The notes beneath the pieces are model-generated. The model was given only the letters and a program-made list of their open reading frames with translations. It made no database searches and was not told the origin of the DNA. From NCBI RefSeq assembly GCF_052156535.1, contig NZ_JBQKUP010000032.1, positions 248,001 through 312,000 on the forward strand: a stretch of 64,000 bases of DNA. The letters run 5' to 3'. This DNA comes from Nitrospira_E sp052156535 (GTDB lineage: Bacteria; Nitrospirota; Nitrospiria; Nitrospirales; UBA8639). Both the position numbers and the translations under genes were made by a program. Each line of letters opens with the position of its first letter. The stretch's first letter is position 1. Positions 34,209-42,739 of the stretch are shown here, piece after piece.

Positions 34209-34955
34209 ATGACTGTTCATTCATCGACCCGCAGAATCTATGTTTGGGGAATAGTGATCCTGATGATGTTGCTGGCCACCGGGTGTGCACATCGGTCCAC
34301 ACATGGAATTCATAAATATGGCAAAAAAACCGGTGCGCCAACTTTGGTGGCCTCACAGGGAGATTTTTCAACGGGAGCCCCGGAACAAGCATTAAACAAA
34401 GAGACATCCATCGGGGAAGGGTATTTTCCTGAAGGGACAGGAGCTTTGTCCGACCTACTTGCGGAAGATCCCTTGATTCGGGAGGACTACACTTTCGAGT
34501 CAGGTATCACGCCTTCTGACTCTCCCAATGATTATTGGGGGAATCGAACCCGTGCTGAACAATTGACCGCACAAAGTGGGTTGCGAGATGTGCATTTTGA
34601 ATTTGATAGCTTTCAACTCAATGAACAAGCTAAGGCGACGTTAGTGGCCAACGCGGAGTGGCTAAAAGCTCATCCGTATGCGGAGATTACCATTGAAGGA
34701 CATTGCGATGATCGCGGAACGGCTTCCTATAATCATGTTTTAGGTGAAAAGCGGGCCATTCGCGCCAAAACCTACCTCACCAGTTTGGGAGTCCCCGCAG
34801 AGCGACTTCATGTGATGTCATTCGGCAAGGAGAATCCGGCCTGTTGGGATTCAACCGAACCGTGTTTCCAGAAGAATCGGCGCGCTCATCTTGTTCTAGA
34901 TATCAATGTGGCTTCGACTCCAATGCCCTATGTGGCTGACCGCCGGGATTGGTAG
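34209..34955 (+). CDS. pal: Peptidoglycan-associated lipoprotein (OmpA-like, Pal)
   Basis: Outer-membrane lipoprotein of the Tol-Pal system. The signal peptide ends in the lipobox LLATGC (Cys at about residue 26). A linker of about 100 residues leads to the OmpA-type peptidoglycan-binding domain: VHFEFDSFQLNEQAKATL, ITIEGHCDDRGTASYNHVLG, then RAKTYLTSLGVPAERL and the conserved Arg in CFQKNRRAHLVL. ATG 34209 starts the signal peptide. The longer-than-usual linker contains no known domain. cpoB follows 47 bases downstream; tolA, tolB, tolQ and tolR are not in the window. Confidence 0.9.
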   Translation: MTVHSSTRRIYVWGIVILMMLLATGCAHRSTHGIHKYGKKTGAPTLVASQGDFSTGAPEQALNKETSIGEGYFPEGTGALSDLLAEDPLIREDYTFESGITPSDSPNDYWGNRTRAEQLTAQSGLRDVHFEFDSFQLNEQAKATLVANAEWLKAHPYAEITIEGHCDDRGTASYNHVLGEKRAIRAKTYLTSLGVPAERLHVMSFGKENPACWDSTEPCFQKNRRAHLVLDINVASTPMPYVADRRDW

Positions 34956-35001
34956 AGGTTTGTTGGCGGGCATAGCCCGTTTAGGCTTTCTGAGAGGATT
35001 A

Positions 35002-36441
35002 ATGAAGATTATGCAAAGCCCTCATTCATTTTCGTATCGTTTGAGTGTTCGAATTGTCATTGTGGGGCTGAGTATGATCTTGGCAGGGTGTGTGGCTCAG
35101 CAGGCGGATGTGGTACGAATCAAGCGGGAATTGGACGCCAAGATTGCCCAGTTGGATAAGAGCAAAACATCACTCCAGGAAGCCGTGAGTGAAGCCAATA
35201 ACGCCTTGGAGAAAGCGAATTCCCTTATTGCCAAACAGCGGGTTGAGATTCAGGAGTTACTGCATGCTCGTGCCGAAGTGATGGACCAAGTTGCTACCTT
35301 AAAGGAGACGGACCTCTCCCAGGTTCGTGGAGGGCTTGAAAGCAATCAGAACCAGGTCAATGAATTAACAAAAAAAATGGCGCGGTATGACGCAGATATG
35401 AAGGAAGTCAAAACCCAGCTTCAACAATCCGAGCCTTTGGTCCATCAACTTCGAGATCGTTTAGCAGGGGAAGAGCAACTCCTGACAGAGCAAGGAGGTA
35501 AGTTAGGCGAATTCCGGACTTCGTTAGTGGATTACCAACAGGTGCTATCTTCTCTTCGCCAACAAGTTACCCAACAGGAACAGCAGTTCGCGGATTTACG
35601 CAAACAACTTGATCTCAAATCTCAACAGCGTGATGCCCAGGCGCAGCAAGTTCAGGCGAATTTTGAAGAGGTTCGGCGAAGTATACAGTCGGTGGTAGGG
35701 ACGTTAGAAAAATTCAGTGTCACATTCGGGGGGCGATTGGATGAACACGAGCAAAAACTTTCCCGCATGGCTGGACAATCCGGTAGTCCCCTTTCCTCGA
35801 ATGCTCACATGCACGAAAGCCTCGAACCGTCGGCGCGGGCAGGGGTAACCCGAGATTTCCTTTCTCAACGCACTCCACTATCGCCTCGGTCGGATGCGAT
35901 GGCTGGCTCACAATCCTCAAAGGAAAATTCTCGGTCAGTTTTGACCGGGGCGGTTGCCGCGTATGCTCCCACATCCCAACTATCAAAAACGTTGCCGGCT
36001 CCGGTAGGAACATCAGAGGCGGGTTCTTCCGGTTATGTCGATACGCGAAACGCTCAGGTGCTATACGACCGGGCGATGTCGCTACTTCGTCAGGGGAACT
36101 TTGCCGAAGCTTCCACGGGGTTTTCGACATTTTTGCGGACGTTTGCAGACTCTCCTTTGGCCTCGAATGCCCAATATTGGTTGGGTGAATGTTATTACGG
36201 CGAAAGACGGTTTCAGGAAGCCATTGATGAATTTGAGCGAGTATTTGCCTTTTACCCTTCCAGCAATAAAGTGCCGGCATCTCTACTGAAAATCGCCTAT
36301 TCGCATATGGAATTACGCGAATTACCCATGGCGCGGTCAGTCTTTCAACAACTTGTACGAACCCATCCCCAAAGCCCAGAAGCCGGGAAGGCGTATGGTC
36401 GTCTTCAAGAAGTGAATGCCTTCCTCGATAATCCTTCCTAA
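35002..36441 (+). CDS. cpoB: Tol-Pal associated coiled-coil/TPR protein (CpoB/YbgF-like lipoprotein)
   Basis: A 479-residue envelope protein. The signal peptide ends in the lipobox MILAGC. Residues of about 30-250 form a very long coiled coil (many Gln/Glu heptads such as QQEQQFADLRKQLDLKSQQ), far longer than in E. coli CpoB. A Ser/Pro-rich linker then leads to the C-terminal YbgF domain of three TPRs: AQVLYDRAMSLLRQGNFAEA, ASNAQYWLGECYYGERRFQE and KIAYSHMELRELPMARSVF. ATG 35002 follows a GAGAGG site. Its place behind pal supports the assignment. CpoB couples outer-membrane constriction to wall synthesis. Confidence 0.85.
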   Translation: MKIMQSPHSFSYRLSVRIVIVGLSMILAGCVAQQADVVRIKRELDAKIAQLDKSKTSLQEAVSEANNALEKANSLIAKQRVEIQELLHARAEVMDQVATLKETDLSQVRGGLESNQNQVNELTKKMARYDADMKEVKTQLQQSEPLVHQLRDRLAGEEQLLTEQGGKLGEFRTSLVDYQQVLSSLRQQVTQQEQQFADLRKQLDLKSQQRDAQAQQVQANFEEVRRSIQSVVGTLEKFSVTFGGRLDEHEQKLSRMAGQSGSPLSSNAHMHESLEPSARAGVTRDFLSQRTPLSPRSDAMAGSQSSKENSRSVLTGAVAAYAPTSQLSKTLPAPVGTSEAGSSGYVDTRNAQVLYDRAMSLLRQGNFAEASTGFSTFLRTFADSPLASNAQYWLGECYYGERRFQEAIDEFERVFAFYPSSNKVPASLLKIAYSHMELRELPMARSVFQQLVRTHPQSPEAGKAYGRLQEVNAFLDNPS

Positions 36442-36883
36442 ACTTCCAATTTTTCCAGTGTCGTTTTTATTCTCGTTGGCTCCTGGAGTCTCATCTGGGT
36501 TTGTCACCTGTTCTAACGAACCTCGGTGTTCTTTTCCGGGGGAGGAAGTCTCTCTGCATCGTTCCTGACCTATACCGGCCAGCCGTTGGTTGGAATCCAT
36601 TTGAAGAAGACATGAGGCAGCAGGTGAGAAACGTGAGGCGGAAGGTCAACGCTCGTTCCCTCGGATCATCAAGCCCGACATTGTTTATCGGTCGACCATC
36701 GTAAGATGACGGAAAGAGTGAGGGGATATTCTTTCGGATGGACCTCTGATGCCGATCTGAGGGGACGAGGGAAAGAGAGGTCGGAATATTCAGGGCCAGG
36801 CGCCGGAATGAAAGCACTAATTTGTCGGGTAACGGGAGAGGTATGGGAGGCCGGAAGGAAGGCGCCAACAGATCCTTGGATTT
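36442..36883. other. Intergenic between convergent genes
   Basis: About 440 GC-rich bases between the stop of cpoB and the end of the minus-strand DUF362 gene. Frames are open on both strands here, but they look like chance frames. No clear hairpin terminator was found. Confidence 0.4.
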
Positions 36884-37915
36884 TCAAAGCTGAGATGAAC
36901 GAAGGCCTTGGTGGGCGGGGATCTCCGGGACCAGGGCGAAAGGGCGGTGTACTGTTCGCCAAGATTCTCCCCGTTGTTCAATCAGCGATTCGTGAATAGG
37001 ACCTAACCACTGGTCGGCTTTTCGAAGGTATTCGATTTTATCCGGATTAATTCCCATAATACGGCAGCAGGTAGCATCGACGGCCGGAAGATTCCTTCCC
37101 ATGACCAGGACTCCGGATTGGACAGGTGTCCCCATTATCGGACCATCCCCTTCCATTCCGATTATGCCGTCGACAATGGCGAAATGAGGCTTGAGCGTCG
37201 CATTGATATCCAAAATGGACTGCGGGATTCCAGCCTGGTGTAACACATTCTTCGGCCATCCATAATAATTTCCAGGCATCACGCCAAAAAAATTTTTCAT
37301 GGACAGGGTCGCACCAGCCCAATGGTGCGTTTTCATCTTGGCCAGCGAGACAACCCAATCGACCTCCTTGACTATTCGAGGAAAGGTCAATGAGGCCATC
37401 CTTGTCTGACCACCCAGGTTAGGCATAACTACCCCTTCCATTATATTCAGATCTTGAAAGGGGATGCGATCTTCGTACAGCACATCTGCCAAGCCGGATT
37501 CCTCTAAGACTAAAAGAGTATCATGGCGATGGCCTGGTCCTTCAGCCACGACGACAGACATCGCACCCAGGGAAAGGAACGCCTCGACGGCTCCTCGTAC
37601 GACCAAAGGGTGGGTATTGATATGCGATAACGATTGATGTGGCTCAACCAAATTCGGTTTCAACAAAATGCGTTTTCCTTTGATCTCTAATGGGGTGATC
37701 CCCAATTCTTGGAACCCTTGGCGAATGAGGTTTGCCAAATCAGCCTCGTACATTTTGGCTTGACCGATGAAGGTCTGTGCGGTCAAGCGGGGGCCCGTTA
37801 ACCAATGAAGCAGAGAAAACCCTGAAACAGCTAATCCCCCTCCGACCAAACAGGCCTGCAGCAATTGCCTCCTGGAAAGCGTTGGCTGTTCTGTGTATGT
37901 GGGTGGGGTGGTCAT
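36884..37915 (-). CDS. DUF362 protein with Tat-type signal
   Basis: A 343-residue protein opening with a twin-arginine signal (TLSRRQLLQACLVGGGLAVSG), so it is exported folded. The body has the DUF362 pattern: ILLKPNLVEPHQSLSHINTHP, VVVAEGPGHRHDT, VSLAKMKTHHWAGATLSMKN and AIVDGIIGMEGDGPIMGTPV. The function of the family is poorly known; some members carry ferredoxin domains, this one does not. It follows the terpene-cyclase-like gene by 25 bases and is probably cotranscribed with it. Confidence 0.82.
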   Translation of the reverse strand: MTTPPTYTEQPTLSRRQLLQACLVGGGLAVSGFSLLHWLTGPRLTAQTFIGQAKMYEADLANLIRQGFQELGITPLEIKGKRILLKPNLVEPHQSLSHINTHPLVVRGAVEAFLSLGAMSVVVAEGPGHRHDTLLVLEESGLADVLYEDRIPFQDLNIMEGVVMPNLGGQTRMASLTFPRIVKEVDWVVSLAKMKTHHWAGATLSMKNFFGVMPGNYYGWPKNVLHQAGIPQSILDINATLKPHFAIVDGIIGMEGDGPIMGTPVQSGVLVMGRNLPAVDATCCRIMGINPDKIEYLRKADQWLGPIHESLIEQRGESWRTVHRPFALVPEIPAHQGLRSSQL

Positions 37916-37940
37916 CGAAATATTCCTTGCCTATTCAGTG

Positions 37941-38858
37941 TCAGTTGCGAGTAGAAGAAGCGGGCGTTTCTTGGGGCAAAGATCTGAATAACGAGTGCAG
38001 ACCATGAGAGGCTTTCACGGCGCACAGGAGCAAGGCTAGAGAGGGAAGAGGATAGGGCCCATACCGTTCTTGCAGTTGCAAACTCGCCCTGGCCAGCCCC
38101 TCCGTGTTTGCGGGTTTCAGCCCCCAGGCTCCCAAGCCCAGGAGGGCCCACCCAAGTGAAATGGGAGTCCGGAGGTGAGGGAGTTCATGTAAGAGATAGT
38201 CAAGGCTTCGTTTTACCTCGTGGATGGGGGTGGTGCCAGCCAGAGCTTGCAGAGCGATGGCGGAGCACTCCGGGAGCGGATGTAACTCTCTCCTGAACAC
38301 GGTGGTACTGCCGAAATTCCATCCACCGTTTGTTAGTTGGCGGTTGATGAGCATCTGTTGCCCGGCAATGGCGCGAGGATGAGTGCTCAATCCCACCACC
38401 TGTAAGGCCAGCAGAGCGAGGGAAGTCGGTACAACCCAGCTATGGGTGTCGGCAATCCATGGCCAGCCCAGGATGGCGGTGTCGTGCCCAATAATTGAAA
38501 GATCCGGGGTAGGGAAATGTCGGCCGGTAAACCCTATGAGATAGTCGACCGCCCGGGATTGCGCTTCTTGATACTGGGGAAAGCTTTCCCAGGCGAAAAT
38601 GGCGAGTGGTGTTGGCCAAGATGCCTCTGGGTGAGAGAGAGCAATGCTCACGCGTCCGTCGTCCGGCTGTTGTGAAGCTAAATATGCCCTTCCTCGGTTA
38701 CAGCTTTCAGGATCGAACTCATATGCGGACATTGAGATAATGGCCCAGGCTGTTGCGTCCGGCCGTGCCTCTTCCCCGGAATGATAGGGGAACCCTCCGT
38801 TTGGTTGTTGCCAGGATTGGAGAAGCTCAAGAGCATGACGAAATGGTTTTTGAATCAT
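37941..38858 (-). CDS. Prenyltransferase/squalene-oxidase (terpene cyclase) repeat protein
   Basis: About 305 residues of alpha-toroid repeats: LLQSWQQPNGGFPYHSGEEA, then RAYLASQQPDDGRVSIAL, MLINRQLTNGGWNFGST and several others. These are QW-type repeats of squalene-hopene cyclases and protein prenyltransferases. It is half the length of a real cyclase, and I see no DXDD catalytic motif, so enzyme activity is doubtful and it may be a binding scaffold. It has no signal peptide. First gene of a two-gene run with the DUF362 protein. Confidence 0.75.
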   Translation of the reverse strand: MIQKPFRHALELLQSWQQPNGGFPYHSGEEARPDATAWAIISMSAYEFDPESCNRGRAYLASQQPDDGRVSIALSHPEASWPTPLAIFAWESFPQYQEAQSRAVDYLIGFTGRHFPTPDLSIIGHDTAILGWPWIADTHSWVVPTSLALLALQVVGLSTHPRAIAGQQMLINRQLTNGGWNFGSTTVFRRELHPLPECSAIALQALAGTTPIHEVKRSLDYLLHELPHLRTPISLGWALLGLGAWGLKPANTEGLARASLQLQERYGPYPLPSLALLLCAVKASHGLHSLFRSLPQETPASSTRN

Positions 38859-39516
38859 AAGAAAAAAATTCAGGTCTCATGCAATGCGATTAAGGGTCGA
38901 TATTCCATGTTGTTCGGTTTAAATCGAGGAAACCTTGAAAATTTTCAGATCACGCTTTGGTCATACCCTCACGTCCCTTCCGTCATTCCCGCTGGTAGTG
39001 AGCATGAATCCACCCGAAGAACTTCAACGATGGATTCCCGATAAAAAAATATCGAGGAGGCCGGGGAAGGGTGGGGGTAATGGTACCTCGTCGGAAGGCC
39101 CGGTGAGCAAAGAGTAAACCGACAAATATGGCTCATGCCTGCCGTGTCCCCACGCCATGCGTCTGTAGGGTTACAACCGCAGACAGCCTAATCCGCCCTA
39201 CGCAATCACACAACGGCGCGGAGTCTCACGTTTTTGAAGGATAGGTCAGATTAGCAAGGTGGTAACCGACAATCTGTCTTCCAGGGTGGATTCCGGTGCA
39301 AGTGCGGCGGAAAGACGGAAGGTAGGTGTGAGAATCGGTGCGGTGGGAGAAGTGGCATGAAAGGAGAAAACCAAGATTCATCCGCTTTCAGAAGGTGACG
39401 GGTCACAGGGCTTTGAACAATGGCGTACTGAACCGGTAGCCAATCAAAAAACATTTCACACCCGATGCTTATCGAAACGAGTCAACTCCATACCGCCGGG
39501 GTCATCGGATTTAGGC
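38859..39516. other. Intergenic with decayed inverted repeat and unexplained purine-rich segment
   Basis: About 650 bases without a credible gene. Bases about 38977-39045 (CGTCATTCCCGCTGG, later GATGGATTCCCGATAAAA) resemble one decayed unit of the GTCATTCCCGC...GGGAATCCA repeat class common in bacteria. Bases about 39270-39480 form a GA-rich stretch (GGTGGGAGAAGTGGCATGAA) that looks like structured RNA or a mobile-intron fragment, but I could not match it to a class. Confidence 0.35.
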
Positions 39517-40524
39517 TTACGGGTGTAATCCCGGCATGTCTGTGGAACTTTTAACGAACGTTATCTCTTGTTCTGGGTCGACAAATACTCCGTCAGCCTG
39601 GATCTCCTTTCCAGTCACAACCTGCCTTGCCACGTAAATGATGCAGCCGGCAGTCAATAAACCACCGAATACGTCGATCAGGTGATGCCCTCCATGGATA
39701 AGCACTCCTGGGAACACGAACAGATTGATGACGACCAGTATGGGGAACCACCAGCGAGTGGTGCGTGCTGAATACATAGCCAACACGGCCATGATCGTAT
39801 GATACGAGGGAAAGGCCACCAGGCCTTCCATATCCCTTGGAGAAATGAATTTAGGCCCTTCAGCCCCTAGGCGCAATAATTCGGCACCATAGGCCGAGCC
39901 AACAAGCGGTCTTGCCGCCTGCTCAATTGTGCCGGAAATGTCATAGAGCACGCTTGTGCCAAATGCTGGAAACAGCGCCCAAAATCCAAGCGTCGCCAGA
40001 CCTGAAGCGGTTATTGAAAGAATGAAGACATGGAGTTCTTTTTGTTTCCCTCCAAATCCTAAAATAAGAAAAAGAAATGCCATTTGCGGTATAGAAGATA
40101 AATAGGCATAACGCGTCAATTCATTAAAAAATGGATGGCGACCGGCAAATTGGACAATGTCTGGCCATGAATACCCGAACCAAGCATCGATCCGGACCAG
40201 AAACGGATCAATGGGTTCTCGCCAAAGCGGGAGCAGCAAATAGCCGAAAATCGATAGCACAATTGTAAACAGAAGAAGCAACCCAGTGGCCATCAATGTC
40301 ATAGAAATACGCTCACTACGTCCGCTTGAACGGTAGAACAGCCCCACGGTAATCATGAAAATTCCCAAGGCAAAAAAAAGGGTATAGGAAAACCAATCGA
40401 AGCCAATATTGCGAACAAGGATCATGGCCAGATCGAAGACCGCCAGCACGAAAATGGTATTGCGTAAAAAACGTTCGACGGGCCATAGGAAAGGCTTAGA
40501 CAGGGTAAAATTTCCCACTCTCAT
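39517..40524 (-). CDS. PAP2-superfamily membrane phosphatase/phosphotransferase (AUR1/inositolphosphotransferase-like)
   Basis: Polytopic membrane protein of 335 residues with about seven helices. The type-2 phosphatidic-acid phosphatase motifs are in the C-terminal half: GLVAFPSYHTIMAVL (C2, with the catalytic-loop His) and GGHHLIDVFGGL (C3, with the nucleophilic His and Asp). The long N-terminal part and the spacing fit the PAP2_3 group that includes inositolphosphotransferases. Likely substrates are lipid phosphates or headgroup donors on the outer face of the membrane. It stands alone on the minus strand, upstream of the pilus locus. Confidence 0.82.
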   Translation of the reverse strand: MRVGNFTLSKPFLWPVERFLRNTIFVLAVFDLAMILVRNIGFDWFSYTLFFALGIFMITVGLFYRSSGRSERISMTLMATGLLLLFTIVLSIFGYLLLPLWREPIDPFLVRIDAWFGYSWPDIVQFAGRHPFFNELTRYAYLSSIPQMAFLFLILGFGGKQKELHVFILSITASGLATLGFWALFPAFGTSVLYDISGTIEQAARPLVGSAYGAELLRLGAEGPKFISPRDMEGLVAFPSYHTIMAVLAMYSARTTRWWFPILVVINLFVFPGVLIHGGHHLIDVFGGLLTAGCIIYVARQVVTGKEIQADGVFVDPEQEITFVKSSTDMPGLHP

Positions 40525-41340
40525 TATGCATATCCTCGCATTCGAATTGTGCCAATGTAGTTGTGAGCAGGTACTGATCGTGCCGTAAAATAGTGTCTAT
40601 ACTGTTGTGCACGGTTCAACGAACTTGTCCTGATCGACCTCGAAATCCTCATCATGAACAGAAGTCCTGCCACTTGTTTGCACTGAATCTCATATGAATT
40701 GTCTTCATCCGTGTATGTGTTGGTCCGATTTTTGAGCTTAACTTAAGAAAGTAGGTATGGAGGGCTAGCGGTTACCCGTAAAAATTTTCAACTAATCTAC
40801 CTCATGGTCCAGTTGGGTGGACCCAGTTGGAGATGGAGTCAGAAATGGCATCGGGAATGGCTATGGTGTATTGGACTTGGCATTTATGCAAATGGCTTTT
40901 AAGCCTTCAGGCAAAGGCTTTTTCGGTATATTCCCTCATTATCTTGATAATGTGGCAAAGTTTCCTTTGTACCAAATCCTCATTCATCCCCTTAACCAAA
41001 GAAAAAGTCAGCGGCCCCTCTTCACATTCCGTCTGAGGTTTCACGGCGCGTTTCTCCTGTTTCCTTTTGTCTCACTCCTCACCCCATACGTTTTCTCATG
41101 TGCATTCCATCCAAAAATTTAAGCTGTTCTTAACAATTTCGATCTCCTTGGTCAACAAAGGGAGGCAATCCATCCTACCCTTACCTAATATGAAACATAT
41201 TCAACAAAAAACATCGGCAAGTTTTTTCTGGGTAAGTCGATAATGAAACATGAAAACGAGGAGCCACAGAATGCGAGGTGGAAAACTTTCTTGGGTCCAC
41301 GAACATTTATGCATAACTATGAAGCATGGATTCGGTCGGG
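40525..41340. other. Long leader region before the c-di-GMP riboswitch
   Basis: About 800 bases between divergent transcription units. Open frames here lack good starts. A short inverted repeat (GGTCCAGTTGGGTGGACC) lies near 40805. The promoter for the pilin transcript should be in the last 200 bases, which are AT-rich, but I cannot point to a firm -35/-10 pair. Confidence 0.35.
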
Positions 41341-41449
41341 TGCCCCTTCCCGAGAACGGCGAACACGTCGTAAGGCGTGGGCGCAAAACCACGGGTCAGG
41401 GTTGGTCCCTGATAGCCGGGTTGCCGAAGGCACGGAGAGCCAAGGGGCA
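41341..41449 (+). promoter_or_regulatory. Class I cyclic di-GMP riboswitch (GEMM-I) upstream of the Flp pilin gene
   Basis: The sequence shows the layout of a GEMM-I aptamer. The outer stem is TGCCCCTT (41341-41348) with AAGGGGCA (41442-41449), eight perfect pairs. Inside is a hairpin CACGTC-GTAA-GGCGTG, whose GNRA tetraloop is a class hallmark, followed by the conserved GGGCGCAAAACCACGGGTC. A second stem TCAGGG/CCCTGA follows, then the 3' conserved GATAGCCGGGTTGCCGAAGG. The pilin start codon is 75 bases downstream, behind an AAGGAG site at about 41511-41516. Whether binding turns expression on or off cannot be read; no U-tailed terminator lies between, so control of translation is plausible. 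Confidence 0.88.
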
Positions 41450-41523
41450 ACGTCTGCGTCAGAATATTCCGGGCAGTCTGGCGTAATGCACGTATTTACC
41501 TTCGCCCGTTAAGGAGATGCGCT

Positions 41524-41694
41524 ATGGTTAACCAAGTGATGCGTTTCGTGAATGATGAAGAGGGAGCCACCGCGATTGAGTATGGGTTGTTGGCGGCTTT
41601 GATCGCCGCGGTGATTGTGACTGCTGTGACTGCGGTCGGAACTGCCCTCAGTACAACGTTCACCAACATTTCAACGGCCGTTGCTCCGAGTTAA
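41524..41694 (+). CDS. flp: Flp-type pilin 1
   Basis: A 56-residue prepilin. The leader MVNQVMRFVNDEEG ends at the cleavage Gly, and the mature protein starts ATAIEYGLLAALIAAV, with Glu at +5 and Tyr at +6 exactly as in Flp/Fap-subfamily type IVb pilins. A long hydrophobic helix and a short Thr/Ser/Ala tail follow. AAGGAG precedes ATG 41524. It is the first gene behind the c-di-GMP riboswitch and is followed by a strong hairpin. The prepilin peptidase CpaA (45451-45978) is the expected processing enzyme, and the Tad machine polymerises it. Confidence 0.93.
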   Translation: MVNQVMRFVNDEEGATAIEYGLLAALIAAVIVTAVTAVGTALSTTFTNISTAVAPS

Positions 41695-41725
41695 AAGAGG
41701 GCTCGCCTCTGCAGGATTGCCTGGC

Positions 41726-41761
41726 AGTGCCGTTCTGGTGGCAGGTCACCGGAACGGCACT
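41726..41761 (+). other. Strong RNA hairpin between the two pilin genes
   Basis: A 15-bp stem (AGTGCCGTTCTGGTG with CACCGGAACGGCACT, one G-T wobble) closes a six-base loop. No run of T follows directly, so it is not a standard terminator; partial attenuation or 3'-end protection of the first pilin mRNA is more likely, allowing more pilin 1 than downstream products. Confidence 0.7.
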
Positions 41762-41850
41762 TCGGCCGAAGGCTACTTTTAAGGGCGGGTACAGTATTGA
41801 TGAATGAAGAGATGTGAAAATTCAGATAAGGGATAGGGGAGGACAACATC

Positions 41851-42054
41851 ATGCAGACGATTCTCCTGAATCACTGTCATCACTGGATAAAAAACCTTCT
41901 TGTTGATGAGGAGGGTGCCACGGCGGTTGAATATGGTCTCATGGCAGCGCTCATCGGCATGACGGTGTTGACAGCTCAAGCCGCCATGGGAACGGCCGTC
42001 GTGAATATGTACGAGGGGGCCATGGGTATCATCGCAGGAGCTCTGGGGAGCTAG
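41851..42054 (+). CDS. flp: Flp-type pilin 2
   Basis: A 67-residue prepilin related to pilin 1. The longer leader of 22 residues ends DEEG, and the mature sequence starts ATAVEYGLMAALIGMTVLTA with the Glu+5/Tyr+6 pair. The tail (YEGAMGIIAGALGS) differs from that of pilin 1. An AGGGGAGG-type ribosome site lies about ten bases before ATG 41851. It may be a minor pilin or an alternative subunit; a two-pilin arrangement is common in Tad loci. Confidence 0.9.
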   Translation: MQTILLNHCHHWIKNLLVDEEGATAVEYGLMAALIGMTVLTAQAAMGTAVVNMYEGAMGIIAGALGS

Positions 42055-42301
42055 TGGCGTTTCCCCTAACTGCTCTCTCATTCATTCATGCTCATCCTGT
42101 CGAAGAACCATTCGAAATATCCACTACCTGAAATCATTCATCTTTCGAGAAGTTCAAGGGGAAGGGGAGGTGGAATGGTATTTGAGGGACACAACACGAG
42201 ATCTATCAGAAATGTCTGGGGAGGGCTGACACCATTTAAACATGCGTGGACATGGTCTGATCGATACCTCAAAACCATTTAGCCGGATGAGGAAAAGTGT
42301 T

Positions 42302-42727
42302 ATGAAAACACCTCCAAGTCAACGATTTTCAAGTTTAAGACAATCCGAGCGCGGCTCGACGGCTGTAGAGTTTGCCCTCATTCTACCGATTCTTGCGTCA
42401 CTTGCATTTGGGGCCATCGATTTTGGGCGCATGTTGTGGTTTAAGGAAGTCCTGGTGAATGCGACCCGTGTGGGAGCGCGCCAGGGGACATTGTTTGCTT
42501 CCGGCAATGGCCAGGCGGAAATCGAAGCAGCCATCACGGCTTCTCTTACCGCGGGAGGGGTGGATCCATCCGGGCTCTCGGTGGTGGCCAATGGGGTTGG
42601 AAGCCTACAGGGACAACCGTTAACTGTGGTGTCCACCATCCCCTGGAATTATTTTGTCATTGATAAACTCATTCCTGCGATTTCGACTCCTAACCTGCAA
42701 GCCTCTGTGACCATGATGATGGAATAA
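42302..42727 (+). CDS. tadE: TadE-like pseudopilin
   Basis: Minor pilin-like protein of about 141 residues. Its type IV prepilin-like site ERG-STAVEFALILPILASL is followed by the TadE signature FGAIDFGRMLWFKEVLVNAT and ATRVGARQGTLF. A small periplasmic domain follows. ATG 42302 has a GAGGAAA site; upstream in-frame starts (42242, 42287) are less likely. It lies 247 bases after pilin 2 and 12 bases before tadG. TadE is processed by the prepilin peptidase and is needed for Flp pilus assembly. Confidence 0.88.
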   Translation: MKTPPSQRFSSLRQSERGSTAVEFALILPILASLAFGAIDFGRMLWFKEVLVNATRVGARQGTLFASGNGQAEIEAAITASLTAGGVDPSGLSVVANGVGSLQGQPLTVVSTIPWNYFVIDKLIPAISTPNLQASVTMMME

Positions 42728-42739
42728 GACGAGGGAGAA

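Noticed and set aside
36706..36999. 97-codon plus-strand frame antisense to the end of the DUF362 gene
   Set aside because: It overlaps conserved DUF362 coding sequence and encodes a Gly/Arg-rich product without features.
41243..41512. Open frames of 78-89 codons upstream of the first pilin gene
   Set aside because: They run straight through the c-di-GMP aptamer, have random-looking products and no good ribosome site; the conserved RNA elements explain the sequence.
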